Assembly (NCBI GenBank): GCA_949361645.1
Contig: OX442428.1
Coordinates: 5,122,461-5,186,460 of the forward strand
Origin: Spongilla lacustris
Lineage: Eukaryota; Porifera; Demospongiae; Spongillida; Spongillidae
Direction of reading: 5' to 3'
Length of the DNA: 64,000 nucleotides
Position numbers and translations under genes: made by a program. Below, in pieces: positions 47,637 to 58,732 of this stretch. The notes beneath the pieces are model-generated. The model was not told the origin of the DNA. It ran no database searches and saw nothing but the letters and a program-made list of their open reading frames with translations. Numbering within the stretch: the stretch's first letter is position 1; each line of letters starts with the position of its first letter.

Positions 47637-47710
<74 letters not shown>

Positions 47711-47990
47711 CATGCACACACACAGAGGCTGGGTACATCAACATGTACCATTTAAATTTTTTAAAGGTGCAGATGCATGTACAAAGAGATCAACTTAGAT
47801 CAGTTGGATTGCTCTACAGATGAAAGGTAAAAACTATCAATAGCACACCTTATAAATAAATACACCCAATGACAACCCTGCACACACTTCACAGACATAC
47901 ACACACATGCATATGCAAAGAGATTGTGATAACCTGATCAGTGGACTGAGCACACAGACATACATACACACACACACACACACATGCACG
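47370..47990 (-). repeat. Inner right TIR of element E, including (CA)n
   Basis: Reverse complement of 39985-40562 and, at its outer end, of about 38165-38275 (GATCAGTGGACTGAGC). The microsatellite has grown separately in each arm. Confidence 0.85.
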
Positions 47991-49131
47991 GCGGACGCAC
48001 ATAATGATAACTGGAGAAGTGACCATTCTGTTGTTTAGATGGTAGGTCTAAACATTCCAATGACACCGCTAACATACACTCTTTCTAGGGCTGTTGCCGC
48101 CAGTACAGTTGCACAGTTTTTAATTGGACCACTTTTCCCAATAGTGTCTCGATTGTTACAGGTACTGATTGGCCTTCAACAGATCCAGTGACTGGGGCTT
48201 CATTTTGCTGTGCTGCTTCGTCCCTCTTGTGCCAAATGGCTTCCAGTTCAGCTAGCATGTTAAATGATGAGGGAGTGGCCTGAGGTATGGATGAAGAGAG
48301 AAGAATGGTATGTACTGTTATGAGGCAGTTCACCAGCAAAGTAGGAGGGATAGAGGAAGGAGAGAAGGGGGAAGAGGATGCAGGGCCGTAGCCAGATTTA
48401 CAAGGTGGGGGGGGGGGGGGGGGGGGGTGGGGGGGCAGTCAGATATGTGCGATTGAGTATACTTATAGAGGCCCTTTTCTAAATGGAGACAAATTTTACT
48501 ATTAAATAGTCAGTAGTACCATTGAAATCATGCACCAAATATTTATCAAATAACAATTCACTATTGGAACATAGTGGGTCACGTCACTTGTGACCTTCAT
48601 TATGGAAGGGGAGTTGTTTGACCCCCCCCCCCCCCCACCCCAGCCCTGGGATTAGGGGAGCATAGAAGGGGAGGAGGGAAGGTGGGAGGATAAAGAGGAG
48701 GGAATTATTGTAATCTATTTGTTTGGCTCACCTGCCGATCAAGTTCTCTTTCCCTCTGGCATCGTGGTGATGTCATACATCTCTGACCCAAGTATCTGGT
48801 GCCAACCAGCTGCTGACAAAACTCCTCGTGAAGAGCCTGCAGCTGTTGGTGCTCCACTGTACACAAGCTTGGGAGCAACTCTGGACTGGTACTGCTGACT
48901 GCCATAAGGGTGAAATGCAGGAGTCCTTAGAATGACATCAGTGTGGTCTAGTACAGAGGACTGCAATGGATCTAAGGAGGCAGTGAGCGAAGGAAAGGGA
49001 AAAGAGACAGATAGAGGAGGCAGTAGGGAGAGCAAATTGCTGTGTAGTAAGCCCCTGCGGTTATCCCCTCATTTTGTTCACAGAGTCGCCTTCAGCAGGT
49101 ACTATAGACAGTGAACAATGGCAGACCGAAT
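47991..49131. other. Insertion in the right arm of element E, no gene
   Basis: Contains poly-G (about 48409-48427) and poly-C (about 48621-48636) runs bounding a G/C-tipped repeat (GGGCCGTAGCCAGA...CCAGCCCTGG), probably a MITE. Weak minus-strand frames at 48085-48339 and 48705-49035 are unrecognised. Confidence 0.5.
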
Positions 49132-49681
49132 GAATAATGTCAGGTATGACTAGTAGATACGGTTGGTTTCCGTTCCGTGGTGCCAGAAGCGTGGAGGCGG
49201 ACGAGTGGTAGGCCTATTCGATAAATCCGACCGGCTGTACCCGTCACCACAATCCGATCAGATCCTTCGATATCAATGGACTGGTAGCTGCGAGAAATAA
49301 AGCCCGGAATCAAAATGAGATGCACAGAGCAGGATTGGAAATATTTAAAAAAATACTTACAAAGTAGGCCTTTGAGCACAGGTCAATGGCTTGTTCTCAT
49401 TTCGACTGGTCTGTAGACCTTTGCGCACTACATATGAAAGCTTGCTTAAAATCCCGTACCTCAAAAGCATCTCTATTATTTAAATGGTCAGGCTCCAAAG
49501 TTCTGTAAACTCAGTAAGAAACTGGATCCGGCCGCGGGTTTGGGTGGTATTAGCATATTATGATTAGCTCGACTGCAATGCGCTAGCTGGACAATCGATC
49601 CGATGACCGCAAAGGATCGATTCGATAGTCATGATCGCTGCGGTGAGGAAGAAATAATTTTGTCCAGTTTGGCGTTCCATA
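49132..49681 (-). repeat. Outer right TIR of element E
   Basis: Inverted match to 37611-38155. On the minus strand 49470-49361 and 49287-49140 form a possible two-exon frame of 85 residues (ATG, GTAAGT donor, CGCAG acceptor, TGA); the left arm has an early stop in the same frame. Confidence 0.9.
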
Positions 49682-49803
49682 GAAGGTGCGGCTGTGTACT
49701 TCAATGAGATTGATTACCTGAATATCACTGGGTATGCTAGCAATGGAAGTAGATTCATAGGGAACAACCCGCAAGGGGCCATTCAAGGAATAGGGTCAAA
49801 TCT
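49682..49803 (+). CDS. Beta-helix gene, segment 3, between E and F
   Basis: About 40 codons in the gene frame (GAAVYFNEIDYLNITGYASN...), starting with the second copy of GAAGGTG and ending with the first copy of GGTCAAATCT. It joins segments 2 and 4 without a frame change once the insertions are discounted. Confidence 0.85.
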
Positions 49804-50330
49804 AGTTGGGCGTGGCCCGCCTTTCGCGTATTGGCGGAAGGTCGGGTTGCAAGCCTAACCAAAATTTGTTCCGGAGTGTTATGTAATATCGTTGTGAATA
49901 TCGTTACGTTATTGCACTTTCGTAGGTTACGTGGTGATAATGCGGTTTTGTGTGTCTGCAGAGCAGCTGCTCAAGATATGTACATGTATTGCTTCGGGTG
50001 CGGTGTCGATGAGTTGGGCATGGCCCGCCCTTCGCATTGTTGTTCAGGCTTCATAGTAGCAGGGCAGTGCAACTCTTTAGCTGCCTCTGTAACACATTCG
50101 CAACACAAAAGCAATTTTCCGCTCCATGAAAAATCATATACATGTAAGTTAAATGGAATGAACAGCTGCCTATCATTACCTCACATCAGCCGCTAATTGG
50201 GTGATAATGGGACCCACTTGAACGCTGCAATCCGATTGGACTGCAATCCCCGTTGCAGCAGAACAAATCCAGGTATAGGCTTGCAACCCGACCTTCCGCC
50301 AATACGCGAAGGGCGGGCCACGCCCAACTA
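49804..50330. mobile_element. Element F: 527-bp MITE with 53-bp TIRs and 10-bp target duplication
   Basis: Ends AGTTGGGCGTGGCCCGCC and GGCGGGCCACGCCCAACT-like, mirrored inward through GGAAGGTCGGGTTGCAAGCC. Target duplication GGTCAAATCT at 49794-49803 and 50331-50340. An internal TIR-like copy lies at about 50013-50035. The TSD length suits Mutator-like elements, but no transposase is present. Confidence 0.9.
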
Positions 50331-50340
50331 GGTCAAATCT

Positions 50341-51211
50341 ACATATATTTGGAGCGGTGACTTTCACAAATAACGCTGGAGAGAGCGGAGGGGCCATCTA
50401 TCTGACCAATGATGCTCAATTGTACTTTCACAACTCCTGTAACGTGAGTTTCACTCAAAATACAGCCACCAGATTTGGTGGTGCTATCTACATAGAAGGA
50501 GATGAAACCATAGAGGCTCACGTTTTGACATATTGTGCAATACACTTTGATAGTGCTCAAAACATAACCTTCAAGGATAACACTGCAAGTATAGGTGGTC
50601 ATGCCATATACGCTACACCCATCTATAATTGTCAGTTAGTCAACAATTCCCACCCAACAAAGTCTGATTATTACCAGTATTTTCAATTTGGAAACTCTAC
50701 TAAGAATGAGATATTGTCGTTCCCTGCCAAAGTGTACTTGTGTAACTGCAGGTATGGCGATAATACTTACAATGATTCTATTATCCACATGTACATGTAT
50801 CCTGGTGAAACTATTAAGTGCAATGTAACTTTACTAGATTATGCAAATACTACGTCTCCTGGAGTGCTTTATGCCAGTGTCCAAATGGCTGAGGTAAGGT
50901 TAGGTTCCCAACAAGAGGTTCAATGGATTGGAAAGGAGTGTACTGCTGTTCAGTATGAAATTTATGGGCCAGAAAGCATCTCAGCGAATGTACAGTTGTC
51001 AAATACACCTGGAACTAAATTGAAGCCAATCTCTGTGACACTCCAACCTTGTGATAAAGGATTTGCACTGCAGAATGATTCACAAGGATTATTGCAATGC
51101 AAGTGCTCTCATTTCCTGTCCTCATTTTGGGTAACATGTGACATTAACCTTGGTACTGTTAATAGAAGTGGGCTTCAATGGATAGGCTTGGATTCTGATG
51201 AGAATGCATGA
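50341..51211 (+). CDS. Beta-helix gene, segment 4: last repeats and juxtamembrane domain
   Basis: Frame continues from segment 3 (HIFGAVTFTNNAGESGGAIYL...). Repeats include FTQNTATRFGGAIYIEG and NITFKDNTASIGGHAIYA, then a region with CNCRYGDN and CKCSHFLSS. It closes at TGA near 51209-51211, where coding continues in another frame (EALANICPLKYC). Confidence 0.85.
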
Positions 51212-52010
51212 AGCATTGGCCAACATATGCCCATTGAAATACTGCAATTCCAATACTGCTGGTATGTCACTGGCAAAGCCTGCAGACATTTGTGCAGGTG
51301 GTCGCATATGCGTTCTGTGTGGCAAATGTCCTGATGGCCTTAGTGTGATGTTTGGGTCTGCAGACTGTCAGAAGTGCTCAAATGTGTGGCTACTCACCTT
51401 CCTCATCTATGCTGTACTGGGTGCACTGCTGGTGGCTATTCTGTTTGCTCTTAACCTCACAGTCACTTCAGGCATCCTCTATGGAATTATATTCTATGCA
51501 AACATACTTATAGTAAATTCAACCATTTTCTTTAGCCAATCTCATTTAGCACCACTAGAAATCATAGTGTCATTTGTCAATTTGGATTTGGGATTTCCCC
51601 TGTGTTTCTATGATGAAATGGATGATGTAACCAAAACAGGGCTGCAGTTTGTATTCCCAGTCTACCTTAATGTCATCTCGCTCACTATTGTCCTTACCAG
51701 CCATTACTGCTTAAGTTGGTCTTCAGCCAGAGCAGTTTCTTATACACACAAAATGAGGCAATTCATTGGGAAAAGAACTGTCAATGTTCTTGCAACACTA
51801 ATATATCTATCTTACTCCAAAGTGCTTAGAACTGTTATTGATATCTTTACAAGTACCATTGTCTATCTAAACAATGGTTCCATGCTAATAGTGTGGACGT
51901 ATGATGGGACAATCAAATACCTCCAAGGGAAGCATATTGTTTTGTTTGTGCTTGCCATGGTGGCTAGCGTGTTTCTTGTTTTTTTACACTATCCTTTTAA
52001 CATTCATTGA
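51198..52010 (+). CDS. Beta-helix gene, segment 5: Cys-rich and first membrane segments
   Basis: Contains CAGGRICVLCGKCPDGLSVM and CQKC, then hydrophobic segments such as LLTFLIYAVLGALLVAILFA, a second around GILYGIIFYANILI, one at FPVYLNVISLTIVLT and one at IVLFVLAMVASVFLVF. The frame is lost in the T run 51979-51985 and continues in the next frame. Confidence 0.85.
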   Translation: MRMHEALANICPLKYCNSNTAGMSLAKPADICAGGRICVLCGKCPDGLSVMFGSADCQKCSNVWLLTFLIYAVLGALLVAILFALNLTVTSGILYGIIFYANILIVNSTIFFSQSHLAPLEIIVSFVNLDLGFPLCFYDEMDDVTKTGLQFVFPVYLNVISLTIVLTSHYCLSWSSARAVSYTHKMRQFIGKRTVNVLATLIYLSYSKVLRTVIDIFTSTIVYLNNGSMLIVWTYDGTIKYLQGKHIVLFVLAMVASVFLVFLHYPFNIH

Positions 52011-52668
52011 TGTGTGCAGTGAAAAGCACAAACTTATGAAATGGCTGAGCCAAAAAGTGAGCCACTTAAAACCATTCAATGATGCGTACTATACACCGTA
52101 CAAGGGTAAATGGAGGATGCGGTTAGGTGCAAGACTCTGGCTTGTCGTACTTTTGTATATCCCAGGCCCATTCTTGGGATCTGCCAATCCATCCTTACTT
52201 CTATCCATTCATGTTGCTTTGGTGATCATATTTACGTTCATCCAATCACGTATCATGCCATTTGAGGAGGCAGTTTCCCAGAAATTCATTTGCTTTGGAA
52301 AGTATATATACAACATGTTGGATTTATTTTACCTGCTGAATTACACCATATTGGCATTGGTTGTGTCCTACCTTTTAGCACAGGACATCAACAAAGTGCA
52401 ACTCCAGGCGGTGGTGGGAGTGTTAGTGGGCATGTCACTTGTTGTATTTTTTTGCTCCATTCTCTCACACACTTCAGTAATCTTTCTCAAAAGATGTGGC
52501 AGACCTATAACAGCAAGTCTGCAGGGTGGGATATCTCACCCAACCAATGATGTCAAGAAGGGTGGTATTGCTGCATCCAATTCTCCCAAAGATAATATTG
52601 TTGAGCTCAGAGAGCCTCTCCTTGATAGCATAAAGATGGTACCACAAGGCACAGCTGTAACAAATTGA
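51985..52668 (+). CDS. Beta-helix gene, segment 6: last membrane segments and tail
   Basis: The frame enters from upstream (…TILLTFIDVCSEKHKLMKWL), then membrane segments near LWLVVLLYIPGPFLG, LLLSIHVALVIIFTFI, MLDLFYLLNYTILALVV and VVGVLVGMSLVVFFCSI. A hydrophilic tail of about 65 residues ends at TGA 52666-52668. The A/T-rich 3' flank follows. Confidence 0.85.
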   Translation, partial: YTILLTFIDVCSEKHKLMKWLSQKVSHLKPFNDAYYTPYKGKWRMRLGARLWLVVLLYIPGPFLGSANPSLLLSIHVALVIIFTFIQSRIMPFEEAVSQKFICFGKYIYNMLDLFYLLNYTILALVVSYLLAQDINKVQLQAVVGVLVGMSLVVFFCSILSHTSVIFLKRCGRPITASLQGGISHPTNDVKKGGIAASNSPKDNIVELREPLLDSIKMVPQGTAVTN

Positions 52669-53572
52669 TGAGACACATATGTGGTGCAATACTATTGTTT
52701 GATTCACACATTCTATAGCATAGAATAATCTAGAAAGCAGCCCAAACTTGAAGGATGCATAAGCACGTTCGTTGCTCCCGGCCTCCCGCGTACATAAATT
52801 AAATGATTAGCAATTTATAGTTTGTAATGCTTACAAAGAGCATTGAACATATCAATTCTTTTTCACTACTTATTGGTGGTAGCACCTCCAGACTCTTGGT
52901 AGAATTAAGTTGTATTTTTATCAACCTTGTACACAAAATAATAGAAAAGTGTAATTTATTATCACTGTCCGAGCATCCACCCCTTCTTTTTATGTGCCAA
53001 CAGTACTGGTGACAGCATTTCTACCAATGCCAGGCATTTCTGCATCGCTCTCAACGACAGAAATGCTTTTTTTTTTTTGCAGAGGCTAACCATCATATAC
53101 CACCCGCTCTGACTCGCTTCTCTTAGTCCGCCTTGAGTTAATTCGATGCTCGTACCTCCTGTGTCCCATATTGCCGGTTTAATTTGCTTATTTGGCTCTC
53201 CTTACAGATAGTAGTAACAGTTTCTATCTTGAAAGTAAGCTTCCTGCTCTTTCCTCAACCTTATACCCGACTTTGATGGCCGGTAACCGCGGTATTATTT
53301 GCGAACGAAAAAGTAAACTAAGCCTAAACATTCTTTTTTTTCTAAAAGAAATAAAGATTTGAATGCATGACTAAAATGGATAGCGCTGTTTAGATGAAAG
53401 CCTACAGAAGCTACATATATTCGAATTTATGTCGATACGAGCGGCGTAAAGTCGTCCTTAATTCAGGATTTCCATCCTGAAGTAAGGATGAAAATAGATT
53501 AAAGGTTAAGACTTATAGTCTTATTATATATTTTTATCATCCATATATTAGGGGGGGCGTGCGCCCTCCACG

Positions 53573-53605
<33 letters not shown>

Positions 53606-53619
53606 ATCCGCCACTGAGA
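52669..53619. other. 3' flank of the beta-helix gene, no gene seen
   Basis: A/T-rich. A hairpin ATTTCTGCATCGCTCTC / ACGACAGAAATGCT near 53035-53068, and a repeat fragment with a poly-C run (about 53572-53603) ending CAAATCCGCCACTGAGA. Confidence 0.5.
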
Positions 53620-53748
53620 CTAGTGAGGCAACCATTAACGCACAGCATTAGCTCCACCCCCTTCAACTTGCACATTATCACGTGCCACTGAGTCGTCCCT
53701 CGAATTGCTTAATTCTTATTTATTTTTAATATTTATTCAGCGAACATT

Positions 53749-53789
53749 GTCTCGTACCCAGACGTATAAATGACGTCTGAGTACGAGAC
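53749..53789. repeat. Hairpin GTCTCGTACCCAGACGT...ACGTCTGAGTACGAGAC
   Basis: 41 bp, inverted arms of 17 bp with one mismatch. The motif family matches the ends of the MITEs at 35367-35455 and 63576-63710. Confidence 0.75.
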
Positions 53790-54983
53790 TAGTGAAATCA
53801 TAGATTGTACCTGCGGCTGCATATCTCTCGCTTTTAGAAATGAACTACACGTAGGCTGGGTTGTACTTCAGTTTACCCCTCCTCCCCCCCCCCCCCCCCC
53901 CACATACTTATTATGCATACCAACTTATTAACACTAATCAACATGTGTCAAACAGTTTAGAATTCATCGTTCGTTCCTCGCGCATCATTCTTTTGCAAGA
54001 GCTCCACATACCCTCAACCCACTGAGTGTGTGCACCAGTGACAGGATCCACAAAATGAAGTGAGTGGTTCACTGTGTCATTAAAAAACAGGCACTTAAAA
54101 AAGATAAGCAAACTACAGATTCTAAGTATACTCTCCCAACCCATGCAGACACCTTTACTTCTTCCTGAGCTTTCCCAACTGCCGTTTTTGTAGACCAATT
54201 GAAAGATGCAACAGCCTCAATATCACTTGGATTTCCAAGTGACTACCTAGCATTTTATTACGTAAAGGTGGATAATTTCCATAATCATATAAAATGTCTG
54301 AGTTATGTACCTTCAAAGAACGTCCCTTTTCTGAGTGTCACCTCCTTTCTACAACCTCTTCTTGGACACCTCCACCCGAGCTCCTCAGGACTAACCTTCC
54401 TTTTTACAAGATTCATCCCTCTCCCACACGAGCAGGTCTTGCTTGAAGAAAGTAGCTTCAACGTCATCTAATCGTGGAATCGTGATCAATGAGCTCGCGA
54501 CACAACTCGTAATAGGTGATTGGGTCAATCAAAGGGTATGTAAAAAGCATACGAGCTTGTTGAGCCATATCCGCCATATACGTGATGTGGACGAGATCGA
54601 TTCGCCTTATGTAGCACAAAACCACACTGGAGAATGTCTTCGATGCAAATGGTTGGTGAGTTAAATAAAGGCACGAACGACTGCATGAGTGCCTATTGGC
54701 ATACAATTCGCGATGTACGTACATGTTATTGTACGGCCTACGGGTGCACGCACACGTCACATTGGTGCAGTATACATGTAGATCCTTCCAGCTAGCTCTA
54801 CATTAATAGCTAACTGGTATATGCCCGTAATACTAAAGAAGCCGCGTGTATACTGCCTATTAGTATAGCACCTACTAATATTGAAGCCTAAGCCTTAAGC
54901 CTAAGGCTACTTAGTGTGTTGTTTAGTTGCCGATGTTTGAGCATTCTTTTCAACAGTAGGCCTATTCAATGTCATAGGAACTG

Positions 54984-55312
54984 CAGGGGCGTACGCAGGA
55001 TTTTATAAAGGGGGGTTACGGGAGCGCGGTTATATAAAACGACACAGGAATGGAAGACCTATAATGCGGGCCAAATACGAGCGGGGGGGGGGGGGGGGGG
55101 GGGGGGGTTTCCACTTGCGTGCGTTTGGCCAAATATACAAGCGGGGGGCAGGGGGGGGGAGGGGTTTCCTATACGAGCGGGGGGGCCACCCACGGTGCCA
55201 TTCAATTTATCCTTCGCTACTGGTTACATAATGATATATTAAAAAATTCAGAGCCAAAAGGGGCGTTCGCCCGAACCACCCCCCCCCCCCCCCCCCCCCG
55301 CGTACGCCCCTG
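54984..55312. mobile_element. G/C-tipped MITE with poly-G/poly-C interior
   Basis: Ends CAGGGGCGTACGC and GCGTACGCCCCTG. Long G run (about 55082-55107) and C run (about 55280-55299). No coding capacity. Confidence 0.8.
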
Positions 55313-56745
55313 AACTGTAGATATGGCTCTCCACTGGTATGTATGTGTATTTGTGAGTCATGGTGACTTCTGTTCAAATCTGTGGTGTGTGCTAAGTCTA
55401 ATCAGTTTAAGTAAGAGTGAGCAATTTCACCGACATCAGGATGCCTCTTTAGCGCTTACAACTGGGCATGACTTGCAAAATAATACCACCTAATTCTAAA
55501 TGTAATGTTGATCAAGTGCCAGTGAATTCTGATTTGGTTGTTTCATGCAAATTTATAGTTTGCAAAAAAAAAAAGATATTTGGTGTTGTAGGTGGGTGTA
55601 CTGTTGAGTAGCATTGAAATACATTAATTGCGGCTTCAAGCAATCTGCTTATATGCCTGTTTGTTACATGTCACTTTGTCATGGAAGGATGAGCCAACTG
55701 CGTCACTCATAAAATATAGCTGTTAAAAACCCATGTTTGGTACTTTTGTTACTTTCTACTGTGTGCTTGTCCAATCCAAAATACTAACCTAGTAAGGTTA
55801 CCCTACCCATCACCTAAATACTGATGCAACACTGGAAAATACCTAGTAACCTGATTAAACCTTCAGGCTACCAAATATGTTTTAGCCATCACATTCTCGC
55901 ATCAACAGGGCAATACATTTGAAATTCACACCAAGAGCTATTACAACACACACAACACATCGCACATATAGCTACATGTAGTTACCTCTCTTCCAGCAGT
56001 TGAATATTTATCCTCCAGGGATACTCAAGGTTTTTAAACGAACACACACATCACATACCAACAATCTAAATACGTAATACTTTGCCATGGTTTAGATGAT
56101 CATAATCCCATTTCTGACTTAAATGTACACTCTTACTAGTGCCTTAAAACCCACTTCATACATGGATGCATGAAGCTATGCAAATTCACATGCCATATTA
56201 ATCATCTCAAAACACCTACCATATTGTCACACCCCACCCGGATATCAAATAATTTCTGAAATACCATAACATTACATCCTAACACGCACATACACATACA
56301 CACACACAAACACACACATGAATACAAACACAAACACACAAAAACACACATGCACCCACACATCACACACAACACACACAAATGCATACACATACACACA
56401 TAAACACACACACAAACACACAAACACACACAAACAATGGATACTCCAAAAACTCAAGGCTTTCAAACCAACACACACATCACATACCAACAACCTAAAT
56501 GTAATACTTTGTCATAGTTTGAAGTAATTGATTATAATCCCATTTCTGATTAAATGTACATTCTTACTAGTGTCTGATGCAGTGTCATAAGAACAAACCC
56601 ACTTGATATGCATGCAGGTACGGAAATTCACACACCATATTAATCATTTCAAAACACCTACCACATTGTCACACTCCATGCAGAAATAAATACATAAAAT
56701 ATTTTTGAATAACCTTGAAACATTACATCCTTACACACACAATGC

Positions 56746-56785
<40 letters not shown>

Positions 56786-58732
56786 CACACACATGCTGTG
56801 GGTCTAGTTACTACGCTGCCATCATGTTACAGAGGGTGCTTGCCGAGAGGGTTAAAAACTCTACATTTGTGTATGTATAGTGGATTTAGTACAAGGGCTT
56901 CATTGCTAATAAACAGTCCATGGCATACTTTCTAACCACAAGCTGGCCCTTGCAATGCATTTCTTCTATGGTATTGTGTTAGGAAACTGACTTCCTTATC
57001 CTAAACCACGCAGCAAATTTTCGGCCAAGAAAAATATTTTTTCTGTTTATACAAAACCATCAGTGGTGTGACCTCACATAACAATAGGATTAATTCTTTA
57101 TTACATGCAAGTATGAGATGACAGTGCACTACATGACTGTACTACAGAGGTTTACAGATTATAAACAGCGTACAATGTCTATAGCATACTGTCCTCCCCC
57201 TCGGAGCACTACTTAATTATGCATGGTCCCTTGTGAGAGATGCTGTTTAAAGTGCAAAGTGTGCTCATTACAAACGTTTTGTAGGAGCACAATTTGGCTG
57301 TTTTATAAAATTATTATTTTGACTGAGGTCTAAGATTGGGACTGTGTTACATTTTCAGCTGTGGGGATGCAAAATAGTGTTTGTGGTATTCGTTACAGCC
57401 TAGCTGGAGTATTTATTCAGATGAGTGGATTGCCAGATATGATGTTCCTAGTTAAGACTCTGACTGATAAGTATTCGTTGTGATTTTTCAATGACTGCAT
57501 GTTGGTGGATAAAAAGTTAGTGGCATTGCACCGAACATCTGCATATTTTTGATGAACATGAAGGACCCTGATTTTTTAAAAATGCATGTAACATTTGCAT
57601 ACAAAGATTGGGAGTTGCATGTTGCCCTGTTATTGCAGGGAAATTATTATTTATTTATTTTTAAAGAACGCATTGCTGGAAAGTTACTTGCTGAATAACG
57701 TATGGTATGTACACATGACACTGTAATGAATACAGGACGTCCCAAAACATAGCTTTATTTTACACTATGATTGTGGTGTTGCCTTGTTATTGTCGGTTTT
57801 TATTAACATACAACTATAATTACAGTATTTGTCATGAAAGTGTGTGGATTTCAGACCTTTAATTGTGTTTTGCATTCCCTAATTGTTTGTGCGCAGCTGT
57901 CTATAGCTACAGTAATAAATTGGAATGATATTGGCACTACAAACCTGTAAGAAATTAAGCTTGGTGTTAGATATTGTCCTGTTGTATGTCAGTGCCATGG
58001 GTGATTGGATTACTATTGAAAGCATAACTGACTGACTAGACATTTTGTATAGATGAAATTTAGTGTAGCCTTGTGGTTTGTGAAATTGTGGAGGGCAGTT
58101 GTTTATTTGGAAGTCTGTTGGTGCAATGGCATTGTGCGTTCTAATTCTTGGGGAAAGTATTGAGGTTTTGCATGGTGTGGTTATAACACACTTTATGCTG
58201 CTTGGCACATATATTTTGTACAGGATTCTGAGCAAATTGTATGCCATTTTAATACTTGGTTGTTATGGAAAACCAAAATTGTCTTGCTTGTGGGTTACAA
58301 ACCCCACTACATCAGACACATGTAAGAGTAAGCCCAAGTGCGGGAAATACCGTGTGTTCTGTGCAAGATATTTTAAAATCATGGCTTCGTATAAAAAATC
58401 CACAACTTTTGGCTTCGTAGGGGTATTCTATATCCAACCCTTGACGGGTTGTTTCGTTTAAAACGCTGATTAGACTGGAGAAGTAGGCGTCGGTTACCCA
58501 ACGTTATAAGGACTTTGTGGAGAAGGAGCAAAATAACATATCGTTACGAAATTTGCTATGTACATGTATGTCCAAGTACGGATGGTAGGTTAATTCAAAG
58601 TATTAAAGGCTTTAGATTTACATTACGCGTTACAGAGAAATGCGATGATTTGTAGCTACATCAAAATTACCACACGGGTACCGTTTTGGTCTTTATTATA
58701 AACCGCGGTTTGTATTTGAGTAAATAAAAAAT
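55313..58732. other. Gene-less region with CA-rich and duplicated blocks
   Basis: Blocks near 56040-56240 and 56470-56660 are direct repeats (ACACACATCACATACCAACA, ACTCTTACTAGTG-like). CA-rich tracts lie at 56280-56435 and 56746-56792. A plus frame of 120 residues at 58099-58461 is unrecognised. Confidence 0.5.

Larger units (their letters stand above)
37611..49681. mobile_element. Element E: 12-kb TIR element inserted in the beta-helix gene
   Basis: Tips TATGGAACGCCAAACTGGAC (37611) and its reverse complement (ending 49681). A 7-bp target duplication GAAGGTG lies at 37604-37610 and 49682-49688. The outer TIR of about 545 bp is over 90% alike, and homology resumes inward (38200-38275 and 39985-40562 with 47370-47950). 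Both arms have picked up private insertions. The centre holds a decayed RLE reverse transcriptase. No DDE transposase was found, so the superfamily is open. Confidence 0.88.
36431..52668 (+). pseudogene. Beta-helix/multi-TM membrane protein gene split by two transposons
   Basis: Host coding segments: 36431-37610, 49682-49803 and 50341-52668. Removing E and F with one copy of each target duplication leaves one continuous frame across both sites, so this was a single gene. The N-terminus is a signal peptide (MARVPSISLLCLLIAVGALA). Beta-helix repeats with many N-glycosylation sequons follow, with motifs such as FSGNTST, RGGAIHI, LGGAVFA and SGGAIYL. Next is a Cys-rich stretch (CAGGRICVLCGKCPDGLS), then 7-9 membrane segments and a cytoplasmic tail. 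This is probably a cell-surface protein. Frame breaks lie near 36905, 37065, 51208 and in a T run at 51979-51985. Broken as assembled; some single-base breaks could be sequence errors. Confidence 0.85.

Noticed and set aside
48409..48640. Poly-G and poly-C runs as regulatory G-quadruplex sites
   Set aside because: They sit inside MITE-like repeats (also at 39175, 53572, 55082, 55280, 59810), so their presence is explained by the repeats; run lengths may be assembly-sensitive.
37611..49681. Element E as a DIRS-type retroelement (inverted repeats plus RT)
   Set aside because: It has a 7-bp target duplication, no tyrosine recombinase was seen, and the RT is R2-like.
58099..58461. 120-residue frame with hydrophobic start
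   Set aside because: No recognisable domain, no splice or promoter context, A/T-rich surroundings; probably chance.
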